Source: Collinsella sp.
Lineage (GTDB): Bacteria > Actinomycetota > Coriobacteriia > Coriobacteriales > Coriobacteriaceae
Assembly: GCA_019424965.1 (NCBI GenBank)
Contig: JAHYYL010000035.1
Coordinates: 1-25,113, forward strand
Length of the DNA: 25,113 nt
Direction: 5' to 3'
Shown here: one piece after another, positions 1 through 9,397 of the stretch
Layout of the letters: the number at the start of each line of letters is the position of its first letter
How positions within the stretch are numbered: position 1 is the stretch's first letter
The notes under the pieces: model-generated
Databases searched by the model: none
What the model was told of the DNA's origin: nothing
What the model saw: only the letters and a program-made list of their open reading frames with translations
Made by a program: the position numbers and the translations under genes

Positions 1-48
1 GCCGAATGCTCGCCATCGAAATTTATCGGTGGCCCACTTCAGACTGTA

Positions 49-3000
49 ATGGGGCAGAGAGTCGCTGCTCTCTGCCTTGCGCTGGTTCTCGGCTTCGGAT
101 GTTTATCCGTTGGCGCGACGGCCGGTGTCGCATATGCGGCCACGGAATCGCGGACTGCGTATACTGCGGAGGAGTTTGAGATCACCCAGGACGGCGTGAC
201 CTATTCGTGCGAGACCACGGATAAGGGCATGGCGGAAATCACAGGTATTGTTGCCGACGACAGTGTGACCGCGGTGAGTGTGCCCAGCTCCATCGAGCAT
301 GGTGGCCAGACCTACAAAGTCACCAAACTTTATTTCTCGTCTGGTATCGTGGCCAAGAACGTTGAGCAGCTGACGCTTCCCGACACGCTCGAAAAAATGT
401 ACGGAGGGAATTTCCGGAGGTTCGCAAAGGTCAAGGAGCTCCATATCCCTGGCTCCATCAAGAACTTCGCTTGCTCGCTGCAAAACGCTGGCTCGCTCGA
501 AAAGCTCTATTTCGATGAGGGCGTCGAGGAGATTAGCGCCAACATGATGGTCTATGGCTGCAGCAACCTTTCGGAGATCGATCTCCCCTCAACCCTCAAA
601 ATGATTTCGGGCTCGGGCGCCTTCGAGGGGGCTACGGCCCTCACAGGCATCGAGTTTCCAAAAGATGTCGCCTTCTCCGACACCATAACGGGCGTGTTCG
701 AAGACTGCACGTCTCTGACAAGCGTGTCGTTGCCCGCTTCGGTTACCAAGATCCCCTCGCACATGTTTGACGGATGCACCTCTCTCACGTCCGTCACCGC
801 GCTGAGCGAAATCGAGTCCATCGGGGATGGGGCGTTTCGGACTTGCTCGAGTTTGACTGGGATCGATTTCCCAGGCACATTGAAGAGCATCGGATCCTCT
901 GCTTTCCAGGGGTGCGCCAGCCTGGTGAACGTGCCCAATCTAAGCAAGGTGACAAAGATGGGCTGGGGGGCTTTTTACGAGTGCAAAAATCTGCAGGCGT
1001 CCGTGGATCTGTCCTCGCTTCAGAACATTCCGGACAATGCGTTCTGCTACACACCGGTTAAGATCGTGGGGCTTTGCGACAGCCTGAAGAGTATCGGTGA
1101 GTGGGCCTTTATCCAGAGCAACGTCGCCGTCCAGCTTCCCAGGACACTTGAGACAATTGGCAACTACGCCTTCTATTACGGCACGTTGCCGGAGCAGCTT
1201 TCCATTCCGGATTCCGTGACTTCCGTTGGCACGGCGGCCTTCTCGGGCGTAGGTGGCGTGAAGGATGTGACGATCGGGCGCGGCCTCACCGAAATACCCT
1301 CGGGTATGTTTGAAGGCAGCACGGTTAAAAAGATCACAATCGAAAACAGCATGGACGACATCAAAGGCTCGGAGAACCTCCCGTTCTTTGGCGTCGATAT
1401 CGTCTACACGCGCGAGTCCATCGATGACGGCGTCGGCGGTACCGTGAGCGATGACAGCACCAAGACCCTTCAGGATCTGGTCGACGAGGCCCCCTATGAC
1501 AAGGAAACCGTCATCACCCTGAAAAAGCACGTGAAGCTTGGCTCCACGCTCACGATTCCTGCCGGGAAGATGATTAAGATCACGTCGGATGAGCCCTATA
1601 CCATCTTGGCAAAGAAAAGCGGCTTCTCCGTACTGGTCAATGTTGCCGAGGGGGCATCCCTCGAGCTGTCGGGGAAAGTGTCCCTGAGTGGTCGCTACAA
1701 CAAGGGCGCCATTATTTCTAGCAGGGGAGCGGTTGTGCTCTCTGACGAGGCCGTTGTGTGCGACGGCGCTGCGAACACCGTCAATACGGGTGTCATCGAC
1801 GTGTCGGGAGACAAGGCTTCGCTTACCATGACGGGCGGCGTTATCGAGCAGTGCGAACTTAAGGACGCGTATTGCGGCGCTGTCCACGCGAAAGACGGCG
1901 CTCATGTTGTCATGAAGGGCGGCGTTATCCGTAAGAATCACGTGTCTTTCTCCGCAGACGGCGATGGTAATTACCTTTCGTCTACCGGCATCATGCTGAT
2001 GGGCGATGCCCACCTTGAGATGAGTAACGGCAGTATCGAGGATAACGCCGGCTATCAGGGCGGCGCGGTGGTCATGTACAGCGAGGCTCGTAACCAGAGA
2101 GCCTCCTTTGAGATGACCGGTGGTCAGCTTGTGCGCAACAGAGGCTATAAGCTTGGGAATCGAACTCCCTCCGGCGCAGTGCACGTCGAAGGGAATGCCG
2201 AGTTTACCCTCAAGGGCGGCAAGATCGAGGACAATATTGCGTATTCTGATGGCAAAGGCGGCGGAGTGTGCGTGGTCGATCGCGGCCTGCAGCAGGGTGG
2301 TAGGGACCATACCGCTTTCACTATGAAAGGTGGCTCCGTATCGGGTAACTCCGCTTCCGCCGGCGGAGGCATCTATACCTATTCAGATGACGTCAAGCTC
2401 AGTGCGGGCGAGATCAAGGACAATACTGCTCGGAATATGGGTGGCGGCGTATATAGCGAAGGCAACGAGTATCTCGTCTATAGCACGCTCCATATCGAAA
2501 ACGCTCTCGTTGTTGATAACCATGCGAAAAAGCAGGGCGGCGGCATGTGGTTCTGCCCGACCGGAGATGCCAAGGTCTACGTCCAGAACGGTGGCCTGAT
2601 CGCCAGGAACCCGGCCGATGAGGCGGGAGACGACCTCGTCTTCACCGGCTTCAAAGACGCCAAATACAAACTGACCTTGGCCAACCGCGCTCCGGGCGGC
2701 GGAAAGGTCAGCTGGTACAGAGACGGTGGGCTGTTTAACCCCGAAGGCACTTATGCGGAAACAAACACCGAAATCCCGCGATTCTCTCCCGACGGTGGCA
2801 ACGGCGAGCCCCTGTCCTTTACCGACGCCACGCCGAACGTCGCGCTTAAATCTGTGATGAGCGAGGATGTGTATAACCTCGGCCGCGGTCAGACGTCGCT
2901 GACGATCTCTGGCAATACGGCCGAGCGGGGAGGCGGCATCGGCGCCAACGGCGGTGTCATCATCGGCAAGTCCGAGAACATCGACATTCCCATCAAAAAG

Positions 3001-6000
3001 GTCTGGGAGAACCCCAGGATTCCCCATCCTAATAAGGTCAAAGTAAATCTCAAGAACGGCGATACCGTCATCGATTCGATCACCCTGAGCGAGTCCAACG
3101 ACTGGAAGGGCGTCTTCTCCAACCTGCCCGCGGGCGCGCACTACACCGTGTCCGAGGACCCCGTCGAGGGCTATGACTCCGCGGTCACCGGCGACGCCGA
3201 GCGCGGCTTCACCGTGACCAACACCTCCACGGCCAAGGTCTCGGTGCCCGTCGAGAAGAAGTGGGTCGGCCCGGCGGCCGAGAAGGCCACCGTGCGCCTG
3301 CTCGCCGACGGGAAGGACACCGGCGAGTCGGCCGAGCTGTCGAAGTCCAATAGCTGGAAGCACTCCTTCGAGGGCCTGCCCAAGTACTCCAAGTCCGGCT
3401 CCGTGATCGACTACGCCGTGGCCGAGGTGCCCGTCGAGGGCTACAGCTCGAAGGTCACCGGCGACGCCGAGCGCGGCTTCACCGTGACCAACGCCGTGAA
3501 GACGGGCGAGCTCGACGTCTCCAAGACCGTCGCGGCGCGCGAGGGCCTGGCGGTCGACGCGGGCAAGATATTTAAGTTTGTGGTTGAGGCCACCGATGCC
3601 GCGGGCCGCAAAGTATCCGGCGCCTACGGTGACGCGACGTTCGAGGACGGCAAGGCGACCCTCAAGCTCAAAGATGGCCAGACGGCGAGGATCACGGGGC
3701 TGCCCGCGGGAACCGCCTACACGGTGACCGAACGTGCCGCCGATGGCTACAAAGCCGCGGTGAACGGAGTCGAGGGATCTAGGGCTGATGGCTCCATCTC
3801 GGCCGATCAGGTCGCCTCCGCTGCCTTCACCAACACCTTCGCCCCCGCCCCCGCCACGGCGTCCGTCCCCGAGCTCACCAAGGTGCTCGCAGGAGGCCGC
3901 AAGCCCGGCCTCCAGGAGGGGGAGTTCACCTTCGAGCTCTCCCTCACCGACGGTGCGGGCAATGTCCTCGAGGGCTACCCAATCGAGGCGAAGAATGACA
4001 AGGACGGCAAGGTTTCCTTTGGCGAGCTCAGCTTCACCAATCCGGGCACCTACCACGCGACCGTGACCGAGAAAGCAAGCGGCGATGTCCTGATTGAGGA
4101 CGACGCGCATGCCTACACCTTCGACATCGCGGTGACTCAGACCGGTGCCGGCCTTAAGGCCGAGATCTCCAACGAGCGGGGCAAGAAGACCTTCACCAAC
4201 ACCTTCACGCCGCACGACAACACCAAGACCGTCACCAAGGCGAACGCCTCGGGCGCCAAGGTCGATGTGGATGGCAAGCCGGTGGGCGTGGGCGATATCC
4301 TCACCTATACCATCGGCTGGGCCAATAACAGCGTCGACGACAGGGGCGCCGCGCAGGCGGCCGACGTGACGGTGACCGATGTCCTGCCCAAGGGCGTTAA
4401 CTATGTTGAGGGTTCTGCCGACGGTGCCGCCTACGACGCCGCGACGCGCACCCTTACCTGGTCGCTCGGCGAGCAGGCTGCGGGCGCCACGGGCACGCTC
4501 AGCTTTGACGTGAAGGTCTCCGCCGAAGCCGCCGTGGTCGACGACATCTCCAACACCGCCACGGTCAAGGTGGGGGAGAACGAATCCCAGACCAACACGA
4601 CCCACAACAGCGTGTCCCGCGAGGGCAGCCTCACCGTCAAGAAGACGGTCGTCGGCGGCGACAGCCAGCGCGAGTTCGGCTTCACGGTCGCGCTGGCCGA
4701 CGGGGACGGCGAGCCCGTCTCCGGCACCTTCGGCAAGGGTGAGCACGCCGTGACGTTCGCGGACGGCAAGGCGAACTTCACGCTTAAGGATGGCGGGGAG
4801 AAGATCATCTCCGGCCTACCCGTGGGCGCGCACTATACCGTGACCGAGGATGCCGCCGAGGGCTACGCGACCACGGCCGAGGGGGCCGAGGGCACCGTGA
4901 CCGAGGCAGGCGCGACTGCAGCGTTCACCAACACGTACGGAACGGCCACCGAGGGCAGGGACGTCTCCACCGCGGGACTCTTCACCAAGACGCTCGAGGG
5001 CCGCGACTGGGCGGAGGGCGATAGCTTTCAGTTCGCGCTCACGGGCGAGGGCGGCGCTCCCATGCCCGATGGCTCTGCCGACGGCTCCAAGACCGTCAGT
5101 GTGACGGCCGCCGCCGGCACCAAGGCGGGCGATAGGGTCGCCTTCGGCTTCGGCCCCATCCGCTACATGCTCGACGACATCAAGGACGCCGAGTTTGCCG
5201 AGGTCGGCGGCAAGCGCGTGCGCGCCAAGACCTTCACCTACACGGTGCGCGAGGTCAGGCCCGATGACGGCTCCGCCATCGCCGGCGTGGCCTACGACGA
5301 CCACGTCGCCACGATGACGGTGACCGTGACCGACGACGGCTCCGGCAACCTCACGGCCACGACGCCCGCGATCGCGGAGGTGAGCGGCGGCGACTTCGTC
5401 AACACCTACACGACCGAGCTCGACTACTCGGCCCGCGCGGGAATGCGCCTGTCCAAGACGCTTTCCGGCCGCGCCATGGAGGCGGGGCAGTTCGCCTTCA
5501 CCGTGACCGCGGACGCTGAGACGGCCGCCAAGCTCGGCCTCAAGACCGACAAGGACGCCTACGCCGTGGCCGCGGCTGACGATGGGAAGGCCGACCTGGT
5601 CGACCTCATCGGCGCTGCTTCGGGCAGCGATGTGAAGTTCACCGACGCCGACGCGGGCAAGACCTACAGCTTCACCGTCACCGAGACCAAGCTCGGCGGC
5701 GAGGGCTACACCAACGACACCGTGCCGCGCACGGTGACCATCGCGCCCGCCTACGATACCGCGACGGGCAAGCTCATGGTCACGACCACGGTTGCCAAGG
5801 ACGGCGTCGAGGTCGCCCGCAGCGAGGTCTCCACGGCAGATGACGCCATGGCGACGCCCGCGCCCGTGACGGTCGCGTTCCAGAACTCCTACGAGGCCAC
5901 CGGAACGCTCGGCGGCGAGGGCGGCGCGGTTATCAACGCCACCAAGACGCTGGCGGGCCGCGCCGCGGCGGCGGGCGAGTTCTCGTTCTCCGTCCGCGAT

Positions 6001-7758
6001 GCCCAGGGCGACGTGGTCGCGACCGCGGCCAACCAGGCCTCCGGCGACGGCGAGGCCGCGGGGCTCGCGTTCTCGCCCATCGCCTACACCACCGACTCGC
6101 TTAAGCAGATGGTGGCGGACGGTACCGCCACCAAGGCCGCCGATGGCTCCTGGGTCATTCCCTATACCGTTTCCGAGGACGGCACGGACCGGCTGCCCGC
6201 GGGCGTGACGGCGGCCGTGTCGAGCTTCGGCATTACGGTCAAGGTGACCGATAACGGCAAGGGCGGGCTGGATGTGGTCGTGGTCTATCCCGAGGGATCC
6301 GACGGCACGCTGTCGTTTGTGAACGGCTATAGCGCCGGCGAGGCGACGGTCGACATCGCGGGCACCAAGACGCTGGCGCTCCGCCAGGCCGGACTCGGCC
6401 TCACGCAGGCCGACATCGCGGGCAGGTACACCTTTAAGATCGAGCCGCTGGACGGCGCGCCCGCACCGGTCGACGCCTCCGGCAAGACGGTGACCGAGGC
6501 GACCAACGACGCCGCCGGCAACGTCGAGCTGGGCCACGTCACGTTCAGGCAGCCGAGCGACCTCGATGGCGTCGAGATCGACGGCGACGGCCTGCGCACC
6601 AAGACGTTTGCCTACCGGGTGAGCGAGTCCGGTTCGGTCGACGGCGTGGTCAATGACCCGACGGCAACCAGGACCTTCATGGTCAGGGTGGTCGAGGACA
6701 CCGCCGCGGGCACGCTTGTCGCGACGGTCCTGCCCGCAGAGGGCACGCCCGAGGGCAGGGGCGCGTTCGAGTTCACCAACACCTACGGCGTGAACCCGAC
6801 GCCGAGCTCCGTCACCGACCAGATCAAGGTGAGCAAGAAGCTCAAGGGCCGTGACCTGGCCGAGGGCGAGTTCGAGTTCCAGCTGGTCGAGCTTGTCGCC
6901 GACGGCAGCGAGAGCGTCGCGGCGACGGGCAAGAACGCCGCCGACGGCACGGTCACGCTCAGCCCCGTTACCTACACCGCGCCCGGCGCGCACAGCTACG
7001 AGCTGCGCGAGGTCGCCGGCACGGCGGGCGGCGTGACATATGACAGGGCGACGTACCGCGTGCGCACGACGGTCACCGATGCCGGCAACGGCACGCTCGC
7101 CGTCAAACACGAGCTCATGGATGCCGAGGGCAATGCCGCGAACGACACCTCGGTGACCTTCACCAACGGCTACCAGGCCGCACCCGTCACCCTCAAGCTG
7201 GGCGCCGCCAAGGTGCTCAAGGGCGCCGAGCTCAAGGCGGGCCAGTTTAGCTTTGAGCTCAAGGGCCGGGACGGCAAGGTCATGTCGACCGCCAAGAATG
7301 CCGCCGACGGCAGCGTCGCGTTCGATGCGCTGACCTTCAAGCGGGCCGGCACCTACACCTTCACGGTGAGCGAGGTCGACGACGGCCAGGCGCACGTGAC
7401 CTACGACAAGGCGGTGCACAAGGTCGTCGTCACGGTGAGCGACGAGGCGGCAGACGGCACCAAGACGGGCTACCTGTCGGCGAAGGTCTCCTACGAGGGC
7501 GACGCCAACATGCCGCCAATCTTCACCAACAGCTACGCCGAGAATCCCGTGACCCCCGAGAACCCCGGCACGCCGGGCGGTGGCTCGGACGGCGGTTCAG
7601 ATAACGGCTCCGGCAGCGGCGCTAGCGGCGACGGCTCCAAGGGCGGCATGCCCGACACCGGCGACCGCAGCTTGCCGGCGGCCGCGCTCGCGGTCATGGC
7701 CGGCACCGGCGCGCTGGCCGCCGCGGGCGGCGCGGTCCTGTACCGCAGGCGCCGCTAG
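49..7758 (+). CDS. Giant modular LPXTG-type surface adhesin (LRR, beta-helix, Cna_B/FctA-like repeats)
   Basis: Predicted wall-anchored adhesin of about 2,569 residues, probably binding host or microbial surfaces. A signal peptide ends near residue 30 (VAYA|ATES). Residues ~65-440 are BspA-type leucine-rich repeats (recurring 'F..C.SL..V.LP'). Residues ~465-970 form a beta-helix-like region with 'GG.I..N.A...GGG' turns. Then come two Cna_B-like domains (~975-1150), a DUF5979/SpaA-like domain, an FctA-like domain, a DUF11-like domain (~1400-1525), a second SpaA-like domain and six more FctA-like domains (K..L.GR...GEF.F ... F.N.Y). A Gly/Ser linker leads to MPDTG (2534-2538), a hydrophobic segment and YRRRR. 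Lys, Glu and Asn positions suit intramolecular isopeptide bonds, which is family knowledge. Base 49 is the first in-window ATG and lacks a clear ribosome site; the frame is open back to base 1, so the start may lie upstream of the window. Confidence 0.9.
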   Translation: MGQRVAALCLALVLGFGCLSVGATAGVAYAATESRTAYTAEEFEITQDGVTYSCETTDKGMAEITGIVADDSVTAVSVPSSIEHGGQTYKVTKLYFSSGIVAKNVEQLTLPDTLEKMYGGNFRRFAKVKELHIPGSIKNFACSLQNAGSLEKLYFDEGVEEISANMMVYGCSNLSEIDLPSTLKMISGSGAFEGATALTGIEFPKDVAFSDTITGVFEDCTSLTSVSLPASVTKIPSHMFDGCTSLTSVTALSEIESIGDGAFRTCSSLTGIDFPGTLKSIGSSAFQGCASLVNVPNLSKVTKMGWGAFYECKNLQASVDLSSLQNIPDNAFCYTPVKIVGLCDSLKSIGEWAFIQSNVAVQLPRTLETIGNYAFYYGTLPEQLSIPDSVTSVGTAAFSGVGGVKDVTIGRGLTEIPSGMFEGSTVKKITIENSMDDIKGSENLPFFGVDIVYTRESIDDGVGGTVSDDSTKTLQDLVDEAPYDKETVITLKKHVKLGSTLTIPAGKMIKITSDEPYTILAKKSGFSVLVNVAEGASLELSGKVSLSGRYNKGAIISSRGAVVLSDEAVVCDGAANTVNTGVIDVSGDKASLTMTGGVIEQCELKDAYCGAVHAKDGAHVVMKGGVIRKNHVSFSADGDGNYLSSTGIMLMGDAHLEMSNGSIEDNAGYQGGAVVMYSEARNQRASFEMTGGQLVRNRGYKLGNRTPSGAVHVEGNAEFTLKGGKIEDNIAYSDGKGGGVCVVDRGLQQGGRDHTAFTMKGGSVSGNSASAGGGIYTYSDDVKLSAGEIKDNTARNMGGGVYSEGNEYLVYSTLHIENALVVDNHAKKQGGGMWFCPTGDAKVYVQNGGLIARNPADEAGDDLVFTGFKDAKYKLTLANRAPGGGKVSWYRDGGLFNPEGTYAETNTEIPRFSPDGGNGEPLSFTDATPNVALKSVMSEDVYNLGRGQTSLTISGNTAERGGGIGANGGVIIGKSENIDIPIKKVWENPRIPHPNKVKVNLKNGDTVIDSITLSESNDWKGVFSNLPAGAHYTVSEDPVEGYDSAVTGDAERGFTVTNTSTAKVSVPVEKKWVGPAAEKATVRLLADGKDTGESAELSKSNSWKHSFEGLPKYSKSGSVIDYAVAEVPVEGYSSKVTGDAERGFTVTNAVKTGELDVSKTVAAREGLAVDAGKIFKFVVEATDAAGRKVSGAYGDATFEDGKATLKLKDGQTARITGLPAGTAYTVTERAADGYKAAVNGVEGSRADGSISADQVASAAFTNTFAPAPATASVPELTKVLAGGRKPGLQEGEFTFELSLTDGAGNVLEGYPIEAKNDKDGKVSFGELSFTNPGTYHATVTEKASGDVLIEDDAHAYTFDIAVTQTGAGLKAEISNERGKKTFTNTFTPHDNTKTVTKANASGAKVDVDGKPVGVGDILTYTIGWANNSVDDRGAAQAADVTVTDVLPKGVNYVEGSADGAAYDAATRTLTWSLGEQAAGATGTLSFDVKVSAEAAVVDDISNTATVKVGENESQTNTTHNSVSREGSLTVKKTVVGGDSQREFGFTVALADGDGEPVSGTFGKGEHAVTFADGKANFTLKDGGEKIISGLPVGAHYTVTEDAAEGYATTAEGAEGTVTEAGATAAFTNTYGTATEGRDVSTAGLFTKTLEGRDWAEGDSFQFALTGEGGAPMPDGSADGSKTVSVTAAAGTKAGDRVAFGFGPIRYMLDDIKDAEFAEVGGKRVRAKTFTYTVREVRPDDGSAIAGVAYDDHVATMTVTVTDDGSGNLTATTPAIAEVSGGDFVNTYTTELDYSARAGMRLSKTLSGRAMEAGQFAFTVTADAETAAKLGLKTDKDAYAVAAADDGKADLVDLIGAASGSDVKFTDADAGKTYSFTVTETKLGGEGYTNDTVPRTVTIAPAYDTATGKLMVTTTVAKDGVEVARSEVSTADDAMATPAPVTVAFQNSYEATGTLGGEGGAVINATKTLAGRAAAAGEFSFSVRDAQGDVVATAANQASGDGEAAGLAFSPIAYTTDSLKQMVADGTATKAADGSWVIPYTVSEDGTDRLPAGVTAAVSSFGITVKVTDNGKGGLDVVVVYPEGSDGTLSFVNGYSAGEATVDIAGTKTLALRQAGLGLTQADIAGRYTFKIEPLDGAPAPVDASGKTVTEATNDAAGNVELGHVTFRQPSDLDGVEIDGDGLRTKTFAYRVSESGSVDGVVNDPTATRTFMVRVVEDTAAGTLVATVLPAEGTPEGRGAFEFTNTYGVNPTPSSVTDQIKVSKKLKGRDLAEGEFEFQLVELVADGSESVAATGKNAADGTVTLSPVTYTAPGAHSYELREVAGTAGGVTYDRATYRVRTTVTDAGNGTLAVKHELMDAEGNAANDTSVTFTNGYQAAPVTLKLGAAKVLKGAELKAGQFSFELKGRDGKVMSTAKNAADGSVAFDALTFKRAGTYTFTVSEVDDGQAHVTYDKAVHKVVVTVSDEAADGTKTGYLSAKVSYEGDANMPPIFTNSYAENPVTPENPGTPGGGSDGGSDNGSGSGASGDGSKGGMPDTGDRSLPAAALAVMAGTGALAAAGGAVLYRRRR

Positions 7759-7770
7759 CGATATGGACGA

Positions 7771-7803
7771 GTGGGGCGAATCCATCCGATGGGTTCGCCC
7801 CAC
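7771..7803 (+). terminator. Hairpin after the giant adhesin gene
   Basis: Perfect 10-bp inverted repeat (arms 7771-7780 and 7794-7803) starting 12 bases after the adhesin stop codon. The loop can pair further (CCA/TGG). There is no T-rich run after it, so it is either a weak intrinsic terminator or a 3'-end-stabilising structure. It directly abuts the ffs promoter. Confidence 0.55.
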
Positions 7804-7832
7804 TTGCCGTGGCGGGCGGGAGCAGGTAAGAT
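7804..7832 (+). promoter_or_regulatory. Probable promoter of the SRP RNA gene
   Basis: TTGCCG (7804-7809) and TAAGAT (7827-7832) are separated by 17 bases. The predicted start, about 7 bases further on, falls at the 5' end of the folded SRP RNA, which supports the call. Confidence 0.55.
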
Positions 7833-7839
7833 ATACCGA

Positions 7840-7963
7840 GCGCCTAGCGCGTTCGATGGGTTCGGATGACGACATGTTCCGAATCTGGTCAGGTCCGGAA
7901 GGAAGCAGCCATAAGGAGCCTCTGTCGGGCATCCGAATCCATCGAGCGCACGGGCGCTTTTTT
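7840..7963 (+). ncRNA. ffs: Signal recognition particle RNA, small bacterial (4.5S-like) type
   Basis: RNA scaffold of the signal recognition particle, which pairs with Ffh to deliver signal-peptide and membrane proteins to the translocase. The conserved apical core GGTCAGGTCCGGAAGGAAGC is at 7888-7907. The flanks fold into one long helix: bases 7841-7869 pair with 7930-7957 (for example CGATGGGTTCGGATG with CATCCGAATCCATCG, allowing G-U). The closing helix ends in GCGC followed by six T residues (7958-7963), so the RNA supplies its own terminator hairpin. There is no Alu domain, as in the short form. The 5' end is inferred from pairing and promoter position, and the precise ends could shift by a few bases. 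Confidence 0.93.
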
Positions 7964-7976
7964 GGTGCCGCGATGC

Positions 7977-8071
7977 GGTCCCAGTGCCGGCGGGCTGTTT
8001 GGTGTCTCGCTGGTCCTCGGCTTTGCCTGCGGGATCGCTCGACTACCAAACAGCCCGCCGGCACCGGGACC
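7977..8071. repeat. Long imperfect palindrome downstream of ffs
   Basis: Arms 7977-8006 and 8041-8071 are about 30 bases each and pair almost completely (one mismatch and a short bulge). They enclose a 34-base loop that can itself partly pair. No T-run follows in either direction, so it does not look like a standard terminator. Candidates are a dispersed palindromic repeat, a MITE remnant or a structured RNA. Confidence 0.6.
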
Positions 8072-8110
8072 ACTTCGTCCAAAAATCACCCGTAAAGGCG
8101 CGTTAGCCTA

Positions 8111-8206
8111 ATTAAATCTATCCCTTAAGGAATGCTGCTCGTTGGCGTTGTTTGGAGCGCGGTGGCGATGTGCTTCAAGAGACAGTGGCATTACCATCTG
8201 TTTTTT
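8111..8206. repeat. Non-coding 3' flank of first LANTG unit (copy 1 of conserved block)
   Basis: Starts with ATTAAATCTATCCCTTAAGG and ends with CCATCTGTTTTTTC. The same ends recur at 9398-9493, while the middle has diverged. On the + strand the end could form a short hairpin followed by six T residues. It has no coding potential that I trust. It is part of the duplicated transcription unit. Confidence 0.55.
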
Positions 8207-8211
8207 CAAGT

Positions 8212-8254
8212 AAAGGGGCCCGTTTCCCTGGGTTGGGGAAACGGGCCTCTTTTT
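8212..8254. terminator. Bidirectional intrinsic terminator after LANTG gene 1
   Basis: The core arms 8217-8227 and 8237-8247 (GGCCCGTTTCC and its complement) pair perfectly. A G-U pair, a G-C pair and A-T pairs extend the stem to about 16 bp. The A-run on the left and T-run on the right would allow termination in both directions. It lies about 45 bases past the stop codon of the minus-strand gene. Confidence 0.75.
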
Positions 8255-8297
8255 GTCTCTGGGCTTGTGGATTGGTGAAGGCAGAATGCTCTGTCGG

Positions 8298-9284
8298 CTA
8301 TTTTGAGTTCTTGATGCGGCGTGTAGCTGTGGCGGTTATTCCGAACCCTGCGGCGGCGATTCCTGCGAGTACGATTGCACTAGGCGTCGTGTCGCCCGTA
8401 TTCGCAAGCTTGCCGTCTGCATTTGCTTGCTTGGTGGAGCTCGATGGAGCGTATTTGCCGGTCGCGGGCGAGCTGGCGGGCTGTGCCGTTTCGGCCGGCT
8501 GCGCTGAGCTGGAGGGTTTTGTCGTCTCGGCGGGTTTCGTTATCTCGGGCGAGGTGGCCTTGTCTGCTGCGGCCTTTGCCTCTTCGTATGCTTTGCAGGC
8601 GTCGTCATAGGCCGCTTGCGCCTTTTCCAAATCGCTAAGGAGCGCATTTCGCTTGGCTATGTCCTCGTCGATGTGGGCTTTAGCTTCCTTTGCCTCACTT
8701 TCGAAATACTGAACCTGTTTTTCCTGGCTTTCGAGCCGGCGTTGGTAGCGGTGAAGATCATCTTCACAAGATTCTTCTCGCCTTTCTGCCGCCATGATCT
8801 CACTGCGCAGCTGCTTAATATGCTCCTTAATAGCTGTGCTGGGCGCCTCGTCGCCGAGCTCCTTGAGTACCTTATCTAATTCTGCCTGAAGGCCGCTTGT
8901 CCGGTTGTGGGCCTCATCGTATTTGGCTTGGGCTGCATCGACGTTCGCTTGCATGGCGGGAAGGGGTTCCCTCCGTTTGGCGGCTTCCGTCACCACCATG
9001 TCGTGGATCTCTTGAAAACTGGCAATGTCATCATCGATTTCCGCAAGTTTCTCGGGACTTGCGGCAACTTTTGCGGCCTCGAGGTTTTTGAGCGCTTCCT
9101 GCATGGCTGCATACGCTTTTTCTTTTGCGGTGGCCGCGTCTTCCACCTGCAAGGCAACTGCACCGGTGGGGGAACTGGTTTCCGCCGCGATCGCCGTTGC
9201 GGGGGCGATTCCCGCGACAAGTGCCGCGGAAAGGGCGATGCCCAAGGTTGTTCGTCTTGCTCTTCTCGCGAGAATGTCGTTCAT
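8298..9284 (-). CDS. Secreted coiled-coil surface protein with LANTG anchor (paralogue 1)
   Basis: Protein of 328 residues with unknown ligand. A signal peptide ends at about ATAIA|AETS (residues 1-33). A long charged heptad-rich region (~45-240, rich in Ala, Glu, Lys and Gln) is predicted to be coiled coil. A Pro/Thr/Ser-rich wall-spanning stretch follows. LANTG lies at 293-297, then a hydrophobic helix and the basic tail RRIKNSK. LAxTG is the form reported for class E sortases, so wall anchoring is expected. The start is supported by GAGGTG five bases upstream of the ATG on the minus strand. It is a tandem paralogue of the gene at 9584-10615. The first ~72 residues are identical, but the coiled coil differs and is 15 residues shorter. 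It resembles M-protein-like coiled-coil adhesins only in architecture; I do not recognise a specific family. Confidence 0.88.
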   Translation of the reverse strand: MNDILARRARRTTLGIALSAALVAGIAPATAIAAETSSPTGAVALQVEDAATAKEKAYAAMQEALKNLEAAKVAASPEKLAEIDDDIASFQEIHDMVVTEAAKRREPLPAMQANVDAAQAKYDEAHNRTSGLQAELDKVLKELGDEAPSTAIKEHIKQLRSEIMAAERREESCEDDLHRYQRRLESQEKQVQYFESEAKEAKAHIDEDIAKRNALLSDLEKAQAAYDDACKAYEEAKAAADKATSPEITKPAETTKPSSSAQPAETAQPASSPATGKYAPSSSTKQANADGKLANTGDTTPSAIVLAGIAAAGFGITATATRRIKNSK

Positions 9285-9334
9285 CTCGGCACCTCATTTC
9301 AAGGGTCGGCGACTAACTTGGTAGCACTAATGTA

Positions 9335-9343
9335 AGTATATCA
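9335..9343 (-). promoter_or_regulatory. Extended -10 promoter of LANTG gene 1
   Basis: On the minus strand this reads TGATATACT, an extended -10 (TG-N-TATACT). It sits about 50 bases upstream of the start codon. The same pattern (TGGTATACT) stands at the same place before the paralogue. No convincing -35 is seen, as is usual for extended -10 promoters. Confidence 0.55.
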
Positions 9344-9397
9344 GGCGGTTTGCCCGCCATTGATCGGGCGTGCGCGTATATCCTTTGATTAACAGCC

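Noticed and set aside
940..2310. Long minus-strand open frame (456 codons) opposite the giant adhesin
   Set aside because: It lies fully antisense to a gene with clear domains and signal peptide, and its translation is low-complexity His/Arg/Gly-rich with no recognisable domain. GC-rich repeats open such shadow frames.
4816..7419. Very long minus-strand open frame (867 codons) opposite the FctA-like repeats
   Set aside because: Typical antisense artefact of GC-rich repetitive coding sequence: no signal, no motif, and strong codon bias in the opposite strand.
3000..7500. Regular repeats suggesting a CRISPR array
   Set aside because: The repeats are coding protein-domain repeats of ~80-150 residues in one frame, with no short identical repeats and unique spacers.
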